Source: Pontibacter flavimaris
GTDB lineage: Bacteria; Bacteroidota; Bacteroidia; Cytophagales; Hymenobacteraceae
Length of the DNA: 64,000 nt
Assembly (NCBI RefSeq): GCF_001907195.1
Contig: NZ_LVWA01000005.1
Location: 620,001-684,000 of the forward strand
Direction of reading: 5' to 3'
Shown: positions 35,416 through 45,156 of the stretch, piece by piece
Numbering within the stretch: the stretch's first letter is position 1
Layout of the letters: each line of letters opens with the position of its first letter
Made by a program: the position numbers and the translations under genes
The notes under the pieces: model-generated
What the model saw: only the letters and a program-made list of their open reading frames with translations
Told to the model about the DNA's origin: nothing
The model's database searches: none

Positions 35416-36735
35416 TCAGATCACTTTTGTTTTGCCCGGCATGGCAACGGGATAAAACCCGTTTGCATCTGGCAGCACCTTGGGCATAGCATCCCAGGCT
35501 AAGGTTTCCGGCATCAGGTCTATGTTTGAGTTCAAGGCATCCTCCCACTTTATTTCTTGCCCGGAGTAGGTCGCGTAGCGGCCCAGCAGGGAAGTCATAG
35601 TGCTGAGGGCTGAGCGCTCTGCATCCGCAAACTTATATTGGCCCGCCTCTATAGCAGCGAAAAGCTCGTCGTGCTCGGCCTGGTATGGGTTAGGGTCGTT
35701 CTTACCGGCATGGTCGTAGATCACGTTTCCCTTATAATCCCACAGTTTACCGTTGTTATTGGCGGAAAGGTATACTTTGCCCTTTGTGCCCTGGAAGCTT
35801 TCATCCACCCTGTTTTTTGTTCCTTCGTAATGGCGGCACTGGCTTTGGACCACAGTGCCATCAGCATATAGAAACTCCACCGTATGGTTGTCGAAAATCT
35901 CGCCGTATTCGTTTCCTGTTCGCTGGAAGCGGCTTCCGGTGCCCTGCGCCGAAACCGGGTAGCTGTTCTTCACCCAGTTGGCGATGTCAATGTTGTGCAC
36001 GTGCTGTTCAGTGATGTGGTCTCCGCACAGCCAGTTGAAGTAGTACCAGTTGCGCATCTGGTACTCCATCTCCGTCTGGTTGGCTTCCCGGGGGCGCACC
36101 CAAACGCCGCCGCTGTTCCAGTAAACCTGTCCGGATACAATGTCGCCTATAGCGCCGTCCTCAATGCGCTTGATCGTTTCGCGGTAATTGTTCTGGTAGC
36201 GGCGCTGTAAGCCTACCACGACGTTCAGTTTCTTCTTTTTTGCTTCCTCGGCGGCGGCAAGTACTTTACGTATGCCCGGTGAGTCTGTGGCAACAGGCTT
36301 CTCCATAAACACGTGCTTTTTCTGCTTCACGGCCTCCTCGAAATGCATGGGCCTGAATCCGGGAGGGGCAGCAAGCAGCACCACATCGGCCTCGGCTATC
36401 GCCTGTTTGTATCCCTCAAACCCCACAAACTTCTTGCTCGCCGGCACATTGACCTTTGATTTTCCATACTTGCCAAACAGGCTCTTGTAGCTCTGGTCCA
36501 AACGGTCACGGAATGCGTCGGCCATGGCAACCAGTTTTATATCATACTTCGTTTCCAAAGCCTGGAAGGCTGCGCCTGTACCTCTGCCGCCACACCCGAT
36601 GAGGGCAATTTTGATGGTGCCCCTGCCTGCTGCATAGGCGCCTGCCAGAGGAAGGCTGCTCAACATAGCTCCGCCAGCCAGCATAGCTGACGCCTTCAGA
36701 AACTCTCTTCGCTTATTTGAGTCGAAATCTTTCAC
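35416..36735 (-). CDS. Exported Gfo/Idh/MocA-family oxidoreductase
   Basis: A 439-residue protein with a Tat-type signal (SNKRREFLKASAMLAGGAM...). The NAD(P)-binding fold follows: IKIALIGCGGRGTGA at about residue 42, then FMEKPVATD, the family motif with catalytic Lys. The C-terminal substrate-binding domain contains CGDHITEQHVHNIDIANWV. Many Bacteroidota encode such exported members for sugar or glycosidic substrates. It lies 37 nt downstream of the SUMF-like gene, so the two are probably co-transcribed. Confidence 0.87.
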   Translation of the reverse strand: MKDFDSNKRREFLKASAMLAGGAMLSSLPLAGAYAAGRGTIKIALIGCGGRGTGAAFQALETKYDIKLVAMADAFRDRLDQSYKSLFGKYGKSKVNVPASKKFVGFEGYKQAIAEADVVLLAAPPGFRPMHFEEAVKQKKHVFMEKPVATDSPGIRKVLAAAEEAKKKKLNVVVGLQRRYQNNYRETIKRIEDGAIGDIVSGQVYWNSGGVWVRPREANQTEMEYQMRNWYYFNWLCGDHITEQHVHNIDIANWVKNSYPVSAQGTGSRFQRTGNEYGEIFDNHTVEFLYADGTVVQSQCRHYEGTKNRVDESFQGTKGKVYLSANNNGKLWDYKGNVIYDHAGKNDPNPYQAEHDELFAAIEAGQYKFADAERSALSTMTSLLGRYATYSGQEIKWEDALNSNIDLMPETLAWDAMPKVLPDANGFYPVAMPGKTKVI

Positions 36736-36772
36736 GTTGATTCTTTATAGGGTTAAGGATGGAGAACAAAAA

Positions 36773-37774
36773 TCAATAGTCGGGAGTGGGTTGCTGGTTA
36801 TAGTAGGCATCAATCTCAGCCTGGGATGGCGGGTTCACAGGGCGCACGAGCCGGAGGCCGACGAAAGGTGCCTCAGGGAACCACCAGTTGCTCTTGGGTA
36901 TCTGCGGGTCAATCCGCTTCCAGTTTGGGTCCGAACCCTCCCGGTTGGCCGAGCGCAGCGCGGCAGCCTCATCTTCAAAGGAGCCTCCTCTAATTACATG
37001 GGGGTAAAGTTTCTCGGGCTTGGCAACTGGGTTTGCGGTGGCTTTGCTTTTAAACTTCTTGTAGTAATCGGGTATATACTGGTCTATCGTCCATTCGGCT
37101 ACGTTGCCGTGCATGTCATACAGGCCCCAGGCATTGGGCTTTTTGCTGCCTACCGGTTGCGTTTTCTTGTTGCTGTTGGCCTCATACCACGCGTACTCGT
37201 CAAGCTTAGATGGGTCGTCACCGAAAGAATAAGCTGTCTGGGAGCCTGCCCTGCAGGCATATTCCCATTCGGCTTCGGTAGGCAGCCGGTAGAAGACGCC
37301 GGTGCGGGCATATAGCCACTTGCAAAACTGGATGGCGTTATACTGCGTCATCCCAACGGCGGGATGATTTTCCTTTCCCATGCCAAAGGTCATGTCGAGG
37401 TATGGCTTGGTGGGACGTGCTACGGCATCCACTTCAGCGCTGACAGTGCCGTCGCTCTGGGTAAGTTCAAAATCCTTATATACGAACGGCTCAAAGATAT
37501 CCCACGTCACTTCGTATTTGCCCATCCAGAAGGGGGCAATTTTTACCGGGTGCTGCGGCCCTTCGTCTGCCTCTCTTTCCTGCTCGCTGGCGGGGCTTCC
37601 CATCATGAACTCGCCTCCGGGTATGGCCACCATATCAAACTTCAGGTTCGTTCCGGTAATTTCCTGAGTATAGAGCTCCTTGCTGCTCTGTTGCGAGTGA
37701 GCAGTATGGGGGGCAAGGGTGAGGCAGGTAAGCCCGGTTAAGAGGGTATGAAAGGGCAGTTTTAAAAAATTCAT
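36773..37774 (-). CDS. Exported SUMF1/FGE-fold protein without the active-site cysteines
   Basis: A 333-residue exported protein (signal MNFLKLPFHTLLTGLTCLTL) with the formylglycine-generating-enzyme-like fold: MVAIPGGEFMMGSPASE, ISHV-type strand in MGKYEVTW, RLPTEAEWEYACRAG, GLYDMHGNVAEWTID, and a VIRGGSFEDE segment. The C-terminal part reads LRSANREGSDPNWKRID, where catalytic FGE has cysteines, so oxidase activity is unlikely; a binding or adhesin-like role is more plausible. It is first in an operon with the Gfo/Idh gene. Confidence 0.82.
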   Translation of the reverse strand: MNFLKLPFHTLLTGLTCLTLAPHTAHSQQSSKELYTQEITGTNLKFDMVAIPGGEFMMGSPASEQEREADEGPQHPVKIAPFWMGKYEVTWDIFEPFVYKDFELTQSDGTVSAEVDAVARPTKPYLDMTFGMGKENHPAVGMTQYNAIQFCKWLYARTGVFYRLPTEAEWEYACRAGSQTAYSFGDDPSKLDEYAWYEANSNKKTQPVGSKKPNAWGLYDMHGNVAEWTIDQYIPDYYKKFKSKATANPVAKPEKLYPHVIRGGSFEDEAAALRSANREGSDPNWKRIDPQIPKSNWWFPEAPFVGLRLVRPVNPPSQAEIDAYYNQQPTPDY

Positions 37775-38579
37775 TCCAGCTATTTTTGTTTCTCTTAAGT
37801 ATGATAAGGACAGTGCAAAATTCAGGCACTCTCCTGTAGAATCTGGTAATATTACCTTTATGTTGATGTGGCGGCCGCGCTAGCTGCCAATTATTTTGGA
37901 GTGTTTTATGCTGTGAATTAAATACAAGCGAAGAAGCCTTTATGACCAAACATAGTAAACACAGGAATGTCAATTTTAGGATAAATGTTGAGATTAACAA
38001 CAAATGGCGCTATTAATAGGAGTTACGCATAGGTTTAAGTGTACATTAGTTGCGCTTTCCGGAACAGCTTTCACTGCAGGGCGCAGACCTTCCCAATGGT
38101 TTTATCTTGGGATACCCAGGACAGGCACGTAGCACGCAGAGGATGTGGATGGCTTCCTATCCTGTTCCTTAACCCTCTTGAATATGAGGGGAAGAAGTTC
38201 ATCCGCCTCTGGCACAAACCATTTTATCTCCAAAAGCCTGAAAGAAGCCAGCTGGATCCGCTACAGCAAAACCTGCGAATGCTATGTGATGTACTACCAG
38301 CCAAGCCATTGAGTTGACGCACCAGCACTTCCAGAGCCTGGCTTAGGCACAAAGTATTTCCTTGTTTTTGCCGGCACACTGCTTAAGTTAAGGAAACAGG
38401 CTTTGGCTAATGGAAGACAGTTTCTAAAATCAATGATTCCGCATCACTCCTCAGCCATTTCGGTAAGTCAGGAAGCAAACGTCAAAAAACCCGAAGTAAA
38501 GAACGATGAAAAAAAAGCCGCTCTTGATCATTAAGAACAGGTTTTGCAAAAGTATAAACAGGTGTTTGTAGCTGTAAGC
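37775..38579. other. 805-nt gap without a recognised gene
   Basis: One ORF (38039-38317, plus) has a segment NPLEYEGKKFIRLWHKP that vaguely recalls transposase linkers, but the similarity is too weak to call. The rest is non-coding with an AAGTATAA near 38550. Confidence 0.4.
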
Positions 38580-39659
38580 TTAAATTTTCCTGAAGCGGAT
38601 CTTGTTTTCACCTTCCCAGACACAAAGCGTCTTTTTATCCGGCATTTCAGCCGTTTCAATATAGCTGCCTTTTCCTACTACTATTTCAGTAGCTGCATTC
38701 AGGAATTTTAATTTCAAATCTGCACCGTCCTTCCAAGCTATTACAGGATTTGTTTTTCCGCTGATCCGGCAGTTTCGGCCTTTACCAATTTGTACTTCCT
38801 GCTGGCCAGGCCGAGCATAGAAGATGTTTCCTTCCCGCTGCCAGGTAGTGTGGAGCACATTCTTACTGTCCAGCAGAATTCCCCCACCGTCCATGGGGCA
38901 GCCTTCCAGTTTCCAGGTGCCATTTCCAAGCTTCTGTGGCTGGGAAAAATGCTGTCCGTTGTCAGAGGATCTGGTCAGGTAGAAATCCCGGGAGCCCCCC
39001 ATCCAGTTTCTGAACATCAGGTTGACTTGCTTTCCGTTCACGGCTATACTCGGCTTACAGCATTCGCACACGGTGCTGTCAGGTGATTCGTACACTACTT
39101 TGTTTTCTGACCAAGCGTCTGCTTTTCCTGTAGTGGAGGCAAACACGATCTTGTTTTGCTTGTTGTTTCTCACATCCAGCCACACCGCATAAAAGGTGTC
39201 TTGCTCACCGGAGGCGATACTCATCAGGCCCTCAGGTACAACACCGGGTACATCATTTACACCAGCAGTCTTTTCCCATGTATCCGTTGTATGGTCCAGT
39301 CTGTAAGTATGAATATTGCCCTGCTTATCTATAGCGGTCACGACCGAGTAATTAGTTGAACTGGCGATCTGAGGCCCCATGGACATGCCCAGGTACAAGC
39401 CCTTGAGTTGTCCCACTAAAACAGGTTCTGCGAAGGTTTCCCCGTTATCCCTGGAGGCGGCGCAGAAGATCTTATCCTCCTGGCCATATACCACCCGGGT
39501 AATGCCTTTAGTGTCTACAGCGATTTGTGGCTGTTGGCCTGCCCCCAGCAGCGTAGCTGTAGTTCCTGTTTTTGTTTCCGTTTCTCTATTAGTGTGGCTA
39601 CAGGAAACGCTCAGAGACAAAAGCAGAACAAACGACAGGAGTTGTAACGGTGCCCTCAT
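38580..39659 (-). CDS. Sialidase-fold (BNR repeat) lipoprotein
   Basis: A 359-residue exported lipoprotein; the signal ends LSVSCSHTN (lipidated Cys at about residue 20). The beta-propeller has Asp-box-like turns: SRDNGETFAEPV at about residue 70 and SSDNGQHFSQPQ at about 235. A VCECCKPSIAV segment has three close cysteines. The fold fits the sialidase/neuraminidase superfamily, but the Arg triad of true sialidases was not convincingly located, so a binding or other hydrolase role is possible. Transcribed alone. Confidence 0.7.
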   Translation of the reverse strand: MRAPLQLLSFVLLLSLSVSCSHTNRETETKTGTTATLLGAGQQPQIAVDTKGITRVVYGQEDKIFCAASRDNGETFAEPVLVGQLKGLYLGMSMGPQIASSTNYSVVTAIDKQGNIHTYRLDHTTDTWEKTAGVNDVPGVVPEGLMSIASGEQDTFYAVWLDVRNNKQNKIVFASTTGKADAWSENKVVYESPDSTVCECCKPSIAVNGKQVNLMFRNWMGGSRDFYLTRSSDNGQHFSQPQKLGNGTWKLEGCPMDGGGILLDSKNVLHTTWQREGNIFYARPGQQEVQIGKGRNCRISGKTNPVIAWKDGADLKLKFLNAATEIVVGKGSYIETAEMPDKKTLCVWEGENKIRFRKI

Positions 39660-39981
39660 GTTTTTACAAGTATACTATCAAAGTTTAGTGTAAGATAAGG
39701 AGTTTCCGCAAAGATTATGGTGGCAGGTAGGTAAGCAGAGCTGCCTGATGAATAGGTACAGGTAAGAAACCTTAACTGTTGGATGGGTGAAGGGGTGCGG
39801 TCGAATCGCCACGCGCTATGAGAAATAAGCCGTAAGCTTCAAAGCCATGCTAAAGCTGACCTGCATTAAATTTTACTTAAAAAATATTCACCAGACACAG
39901 CCTAGTACCGGATGAGAAGGTTCTAGAAGCTATAATGTAAGGAGGTATCCGGTTTATTCGTTCAGCTCTTTTATAGTGACT
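39660..39981. other. 322-nt gap containing an isolated IS end
   Basis: No gene is seen. It contains the IS-end-like sequence at 39892-39904 and AT-rich sequence around 39870-39890. Confidence 0.45.
39892..39904. repeat. Solo copy of the IS5-family right end
   Basis: CAGACACAGCCTA is identical, including the flanking TA, to the right end of the complete IS at 32828-32840. No left end or transposase is nearby, so it may be a relic of an old insertion. Confidence 0.5.
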
Positions 39982-41261
39982 TTAAGTATTCTTCCAAATC
40001 GCTCTTTTCTGAGGTGTCAGTTTCAGTGATAGATGATTATCGTAATGGTCGATAACTTCAGCCAGCGTAGCATACCTTCCTTCGTGATAAAAGCCTCCTT
40101 TGGTTTTTGTGAATAAACCACCTAAAGGAGTAGTTCGATATTTTCCTGTTGGAGATCGCATCGCGGCAAAATCATCGATACCAATTTCTTCTGCAGTATG
40201 TAGCACGTTATCAGCTAATAAAGGAGGAGTGTGGCACGAAGCACATTTTACCTTTGTTAAAAACAGCGCTTTACCTTTTCCCGCTTTCTGATGACCAAAG
40301 CTACCCATAGGAGGCTTAGGGGCAGGTAGTGAATGCTGATAAGCACGCAGCGCAGCTAATTTGGGCGTGATCAGATCCGGACTATTCATCACATTGCATA
40401 AATGATTTTCCACAGCTATCGGGTATTTAACAGGATCATTTAAGCGAGGATCAGAAAAGTTTCCTTTGCCGTGCATTTCAAGATTAGCTACAAAAGAATT
40501 CCAATAAGTTATGTTGCCCCAACCGGTATAAGTGGTCAGGCTTATACCTTTTAGCCCAAAGGCCGCAGGAAGCAAATTGGCAGCTACCTTTCCATCCGGG
40601 CGCAGGACTTTCCCATCCACAAACAGGACAGCATCATATTTGCCAGGCCCCCACATGTTGAGTACTGTTCTAAGTGTCGCTTCGTCTACATGGAGCATGT
40701 CTGCTATTGGCTTAGCATTATCAGTAAGGAGATAATGGCACCTACATTCAGATCCCTGTTGGGCCAGCCGTCAAGCCTTTTTCCAATGCCAGGAGCAAAG
40801 GAGTTATCAACTGTTGAATGACAGGATGCACACGTAATGCCCACAGATACTATATTCCCCCCGTCATCAAGTATTCCTTGTACACCCACTACCGCATTCA
40901 GTTTGATAAGTTCAAGTGTCGTAGCCGGATCATTTAGATCTACTGCCCCAGATTTTATACCTGTAATTACTTCTGCCGGTAAGGCTTCCCCATCTACTTT
41001 TAACCCCACCGCTAATGCAGTAGCAGGACTAACACCTGGCCCGAAGCCCCCATTTTTTTCACCTGCTATGGCTTTATCAATATGCAAAAGGCCACTCCAG
41101 AACTCCTCATCTCCAAAGGTGTCATAACGGAAGATTTCTTTTCCCTGGATTACAACTCCTATCGGAACCGGACTATCTGGATCTTTAGAACATTGTACAA
41201 AGGTTATGGAAGCTGTAAATAACATGGAAGCCAAAACAAGTGGTGTCATTTTGTTTTTCAT
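39982..41261 (-). pseudogene. Frameshifted di-haem cytochrome c lipoprotein
   Basis: Two adjacent reading frames make one protein. The upstream part (40704-41261) has a lipoprotein signal (ITFVQCSKD) and a haem site CASCH. The downstream part (39982-40698) has a second CASCH in VKCASCHTPPLLADN and the RYATLAEVIDHYDNH segment typical of di-haem peroxidase-like cytochromes. Near 40710 the first frame ends in LLIMLSQ-stop, while the -1/+2 frame reads LTDNAKPIADMLHV and joins smoothly, so one base appears to be missing. The result is about 420 residues if repaired. It could be a real mutation or a sequence error. Confidence 0.75.
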
Positions 41262-41958
41262 AGTAGTATTTTTTTAAGGTTGATAATCTTGTTTCGGGAA
41301 AATTCTAGCCTACCTCTCGTTTTTTCATAAACCTTCATCTTGTGTTCCGCCTAACCTTTGGGCCCCGCACTAGTTTGTAGCGGCCTGTTTCCTACCGGTG
41401 AGCTTTACACCATTTATTCCGGGTAAGATCTAGTAAAGCCGGTTTTATTAAGTGCTGCAAAATCGTTTATAGGGGATATCACTTGTCAGCTTAAAGGATA
41501 GATGATTAATGCAGGTGGGCGTTACAATATATCATTACAAATTTCTCCTTTTATGTTTCAAGAGTTTCCATAGAGCAAAGCTGCTTTATTTTATACGACA
41601 CAGATAATTGCTGTTCCCAATTCCATATGCAGTAGCGCTGGGTGAGGTAAGGAAGGTCAAAGCTAGCCAGCCCCGGACATAGGTGATGAAGGGTGAGGGA
41701 GCTTTCCCTGTGGGCTGAGCTGCTTTAGGGTACGGCGGTTCCTATGCTCCGCTGTATTGACTTGCTGAATTTGGCTTTCCTGTTAGCAAAGGAACATTCA
41801 TGATCGGAACAAGAGAGCCTACCACTTCTGCCTGCCGTGCTACCATACTTTACGCATACCGTAGTGCAAGGATTCCAAAGTTAAATCCATTTCATTATAT
41901 CTGCCGTTAGCTAAAATTGTATGGCAGAAGTGAAGTATAACTTGAAAAATAGAATATC
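41262..41958. other. 697-nt gap without a recognised gene
   Basis: No ORF of note and no RNA recognised. Just before 41959 an AAGTATAA lies in a short AT-rich leader. The stretch separates divergently transcribed units (cytochrome left, binding protein right). Confidence 0.45.
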
Positions 41959-42993
41959 ATGAATTACCGGAATGAGACAGCGGAGTTGGATTCGCTTTAT
42001 GCTTTGGCCAGGGAAGAGCAAAAGAACAGCAGGAAAAGATTTATGGTCTGGGCAGGGGGCGATGCTCCCAATCAGCAAGACCAATTATACCAGCAGTTCA
42101 AAAAGCGCTTTCCGGGGATTGATATTGAAATCGTAGTTGATTTATCCAAATACCACGATTTAAAAATCTACCAACAACTGAACGATGGCTTTTTGGAGGC
42201 GGATGTAACGATGCTGCAAACGCTGAACGATTTTGAAAACTGGAAGCAAATGGATGTGTTGGAACCATTCAAGCCAGCAGGTCTTAAGCACATCAGGAAG
42301 AGTTATTCGGACCCGGACGGGCATTATATCGGTGCGTTTATCTTTGCCTTTTTACCGCAGTATGCCAAAGAAGGAGTTGGTTTTACGCCCAAAAACTACA
42401 GAGACTTCTTAAATCCGGTCTTCAAAGACAAGTTAGTTATGACGCCGCCTCACGATGACGATGCCGTGCTCTATGTCTTTGATCACATCATCCAGAAATA
42501 CGGGATCGAATTTCTACACGAATTAAAATCACTTAATCCGGTTTTTGTACGAGGTACTGCCGCACCTGCCGCCTTGGTCGGTCAGAAAGGATTTTTGGGA
42601 AATATCGTAGGCTATCCCACTTATCCGGATCAACCTTCACAATCGTTCATCCCGGAAGATGAGTTTTTCATCACTTGGGCCCAAAGAGCCGCTATGTTTA
42701 AGCTGACACAAAACAAGGCTTGTGCCCGGTTATTTTTAGCCTACCTGGCAAGCCACGAGTTTCAATCTTCCAGGGGAACCTGGTCTACCCGCACCGATGT
42801 GACAGAACTGGGAGGCCTGCAGCCTCTTGAAACCTATAAAAACACCGATCCGCTTGATTTTATAGTATGGATGAGAGACAGAAAGCGCATCCACGAGTTG
42901 CGGTCGTTGTTCACGGATATATTCGGCGAGGTAAAAGGAGAATCACCTTTGAAGGATCCAAGTTTATTGCGAGTCTATTACAATACCCTGTAA
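41959..42993 (+). CDS. Solute-binding-protein fold without a signal peptide
   Basis: A 344-residue protein of the periplasmic-binding-protein type II fold (ABC extracellular solute-binding family 1): KRFMVWAGGDAPNQQDQLYQQF at the start, given here in two parts, GIDIEIVVDLSKYHDLKIYQQL likewise, then ADVTMLQTLNDFENWKQM and the hinge region GEVKGESPLKDP near the C-terminus. The N-terminus (MNYRNETAELDSLYALA) has no signal peptide or lipobox, and no ABC permease or ATPase gene is adjacent. It may act in the cytoplasm or have lost its export signal. Confidence 0.72.
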   Translation: MNYRNETAELDSLYALAREEQKNSRKRFMVWAGGDAPNQQDQLYQQFKKRFPGIDIEIVVDLSKYHDLKIYQQLNDGFLEADVTMLQTLNDFENWKQMDVLEPFKPAGLKHIRKSYSDPDGHYIGAFIFAFLPQYAKEGVGFTPKNYRDFLNPVFKDKLVMTPPHDDDAVLYVFDHIIQKYGIEFLHELKSLNPVFVRGTAAPAALVGQKGFLGNIVGYPTYPDQPSQSFIPEDEFFITWAQRAAMFKLTQNKACARLFLAYLASHEFQSSRGTWSTRTDVTELGGLQPLETYKNTDPLDFIVWMRDRKRIHELRSLFTDIFGEVKGESPLKDPSLLRVYYNTL

Positions 42994-43098
42994 CATAGCC
43001 AAGTTGCTAACAAGAAGGAGACATGCTTTTTCACAACTTATGTTAAAGGTATAGTTAAGAAAATTTAAATATTGAGAAAACAATCAAAATAGAACTAC

Positions 43099-43863
43099 AT
43101 GAATAGTTTAGAAAATAAAGTAGCCATCATTACCGGGGCTGCCATGGGCATGGGCCGTGCAACAGCGGAATTGTTCGCAGAAGCAGGGGCAAAGGTTGTA
43201 GTGGCAGATTTCAATGCCGAAGCCGGAAATGAAGTTGTCGAAAGTATCCAAGCAAAGGGCGGTACTGCAGCATTTGTTAAAGTAGATATTTCTGATGCTA
43301 CACAGGTTGAAGCTATGGTGAGGTTTGCAGTAGATACCTATGGCCGTCTTGACTGCGCTGTTAACAATGCTGCGCTAAAACCAGACAACAATTCGTTCCA
43401 GGACCTTGATGAGGAATATTGGGACAAGCTGCAAGCCGTAGACCTGAAAGGAACTGCATTGTGTATAAAATATGAACTGCGCCAATTTGTGGCACAAGGC
43501 AACGGAGGTTCAATCGTAAATATATCGTCCATCAACGCCTTCAAACCAACCACAGGTAATCCTGCATACCAGGCATTTAAACATGGTGTTGAAGGACTTA
43601 CCAAAGCTGCTGCATATGAATACGGACCACAAGGCATACGAATTAATTCTGTAGCTCCGGGAGCCATTCGTACTCTTATGCTTTCAGCTGCGATGGAGGG
43701 TCTTGGTCTCACTGAAGAAGACATTATTCCAACGATGAGTCGCCTAGGCCGACTCGGAGAGCCACGTGAAGTGGCACAAGGATCCCTTTTCTTAAGTTCT
43801 GACGCTGCCAGCTATGTTCATGGCACTGTACTTCATGTAGGCGGCGGTTTTGAGTTATTATAA
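43099..43863 (+). CDS. Short-chain dehydrogenase/reductase
   Basis: A 254-residue classical SDR: TGAAMGMGRATAELF Rossmann motif, VADFNAEAG (Asp after strand 2, favouring NAD), NNAALKPD, NISSINAF with catalytic Ser, YQAFKHG with Tyr-x-x-x-Lys, and APGAIRTLM. It resembles the SDR at 15575-16336 in layout but is clearly diverged. The substrate is unknown. It stands alone, 105 nt after the binding-protein gene on the same strand. Confidence 0.88.
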   Translation: MNSLENKVAIITGAAMGMGRATAELFAEAGAKVVVADFNAEAGNEVVESIQAKGGTAAFVKVDISDATQVEAMVRFAVDTYGRLDCAVNNAALKPDNNSFQDLDEEYWDKLQAVDLKGTALCIKYELRQFVAQGNGGSIVNISSINAFKPTTGNPAYQAFKHGVEGLTKAAAYEYGPQGIRINSVAPGAIRTLMLSAAMEGLGLTEEDIIPTMSRLGRLGEPREVAQGSLFLSSDAASYVHGTVLHVGGGFELL

Positions 43864-44121
43864 TTTGGAACTCCTTACGGATATACATAGCGCGGAGATG
43901 GTGGAAGATAAGACAAATTAAAGCAAGGGTAAACCTGGTGAAAAGCACCGATACAGCCTCTGGCAATAGCATGTTTTACGGCATGTCTTTTTCGGGGAAA
44001 CGGGACTACGGAGCAGCGGGAAAGGCTTTAAAAAATAGCGAACGCCAGCCCGCCGCATCGCCTTTTAAGCAAGCCCAGCGATGTCATCACGTTGCTGGAA
44101 TGAATAGCTGTTTGATAATAG

Positions 44122-45045
44122 TTGCATATGAAAACAAAATGGCCTATGCTCTCCTTCAAGGATGCTCAAAAGACCTATGAAACGATACACCTGTGGACTC
44201 AGATCGTAGGGAAGATCAGACTGGTAAAAACACCGTGGATCAATCATTCCTGGCACGTCACGCTCTATGTCACTCCGAGCGGCCTCACAACCCCGCTTAT
44301 GGTGGATGAGGAAAAGCATTTCCAGCTTGACTTCGATTTTATAGGCCATCAACTGCAGCTAAAGACCAGTGCTGGTGAAATGCGCAGCATTGACTTGAAA
44401 GAGCTTTCGGTAGCAGGGTGCTTTAAGCAGATTCTGGATGCCCTTCAAGGAGTAGGTATTCGGGCAGACATTTACCGTGTCCCGAATGAAGTGGAAGACC
44501 CTATCCCCTTTTACAAAGATGAAATGCATGCTACCTACAACCCGGAACATGCAGCCGCTTTGCACCAGGCCATCCTTCGGGCACACGATGTGTTTACCCG
44601 GTTCCGGGCCGGGTTCAGAGGCAAGTGCAGCCCCGTTCATTTCTTCTGGGGCAGTTTCGATCTGGCAGTGTCGCGTTTCTCTGGTCGTGATGCGCCCAGG
44701 CACCCCGGGGGCGTGCTCAACCTGCCCGATTGGGTAGTGCAGGAGGCTTATTCCAAAGAGGTTTGCAGCTGTGGCTTCTGGCCGGGAAGCGAGGCGTTTC
44801 CAGCTGCGGCGTTTTACAGTTACATTTATCCGGAACCGGAAGGATATAAGGAGGCCCGCATAAAACCTGATCAGGCCTACTATCACCCGGAACTCAGGGA
44901 GTTCATTCTACCTTACGATGCAGTGCAGACGGCTGATGATCCGGAATCAATGCTGATGGACTTCCTGCGCAGCACTTACGAAGCGGCAGCTGACCTTGCC
45001 CGGTGGGACAGAAAAGCGCTGGAACAGGCAAACTTTGGCAACTGA
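44122..45045 (+). CDS. DUF5996-family protein
   Basis: A 307-residue soluble protein matching DUF5996: WPMLSFKDAQKTYETIHLW at the start, VKTPWINHSWHVTLYVTP, a central HDVFTRFRAGFRGKCSPVHFFWG (in two parts) with DLAVSRFSGR, and a C-terminal CSCGFWPGSE with PAFYSYIYPEPEG-like sequence. Function unknown; possible metal ligands (HFFWGSFD, CSCGFWPG) are visible. The start may be 44122 or the Met two codons later. Upstream sequence 43864-44121 is non-coding. Confidence 0.8.
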   Translation: MHMKTKWPMLSFKDAQKTYETIHLWTQIVGKIRLVKTPWINHSWHVTLYVTPSGLTTPLMVDEEKHFQLDFDFIGHQLQLKTSAGEMRSIDLKELSVAGCFKQILDALQGVGIRADIYRVPNEVEDPIPFYKDEMHATYNPEHAAALHQAILRAHDVFTRFRAGFRGKCSPVHFFWGSFDLAVSRFSGRDAPRHPGGVLNLPDWVVQEAYSKEVCSCGFWPGSEAFPAAAFYSYIYPEPEGYKEARIKPDQAYYHPELREFILPYDAVQTADDPESMLMDFLRSTYEAAADLARWDRKALEQANFGN

Positions 45046-45156
45046 AGAAAGACTGATCCTAACGCTTACGAGCAGATGGATAAAGATCAATAGAAAAGCT
45101 CCCCCTGTTAAGGAGTACTCATTTACCCACGGAACACGGGATAAACCCTGCATTTG

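Noticed and set aside
37871..37884. Adjacent NotI (GCGGCCGC) and NheI (GCTAGC) sites, suggesting vector polylinker
   Set aside because: One NotI site per window of this size is expected by chance, and the flanks are ordinary AT-rich intergenic sequence with no vector features.
38039..38317. ORF of 92 residues with a segment recalling transposase linkers
   Set aside because: The resemblance is confined to a few residues and could not be supported as an ISL3-type or other transposase remnant.
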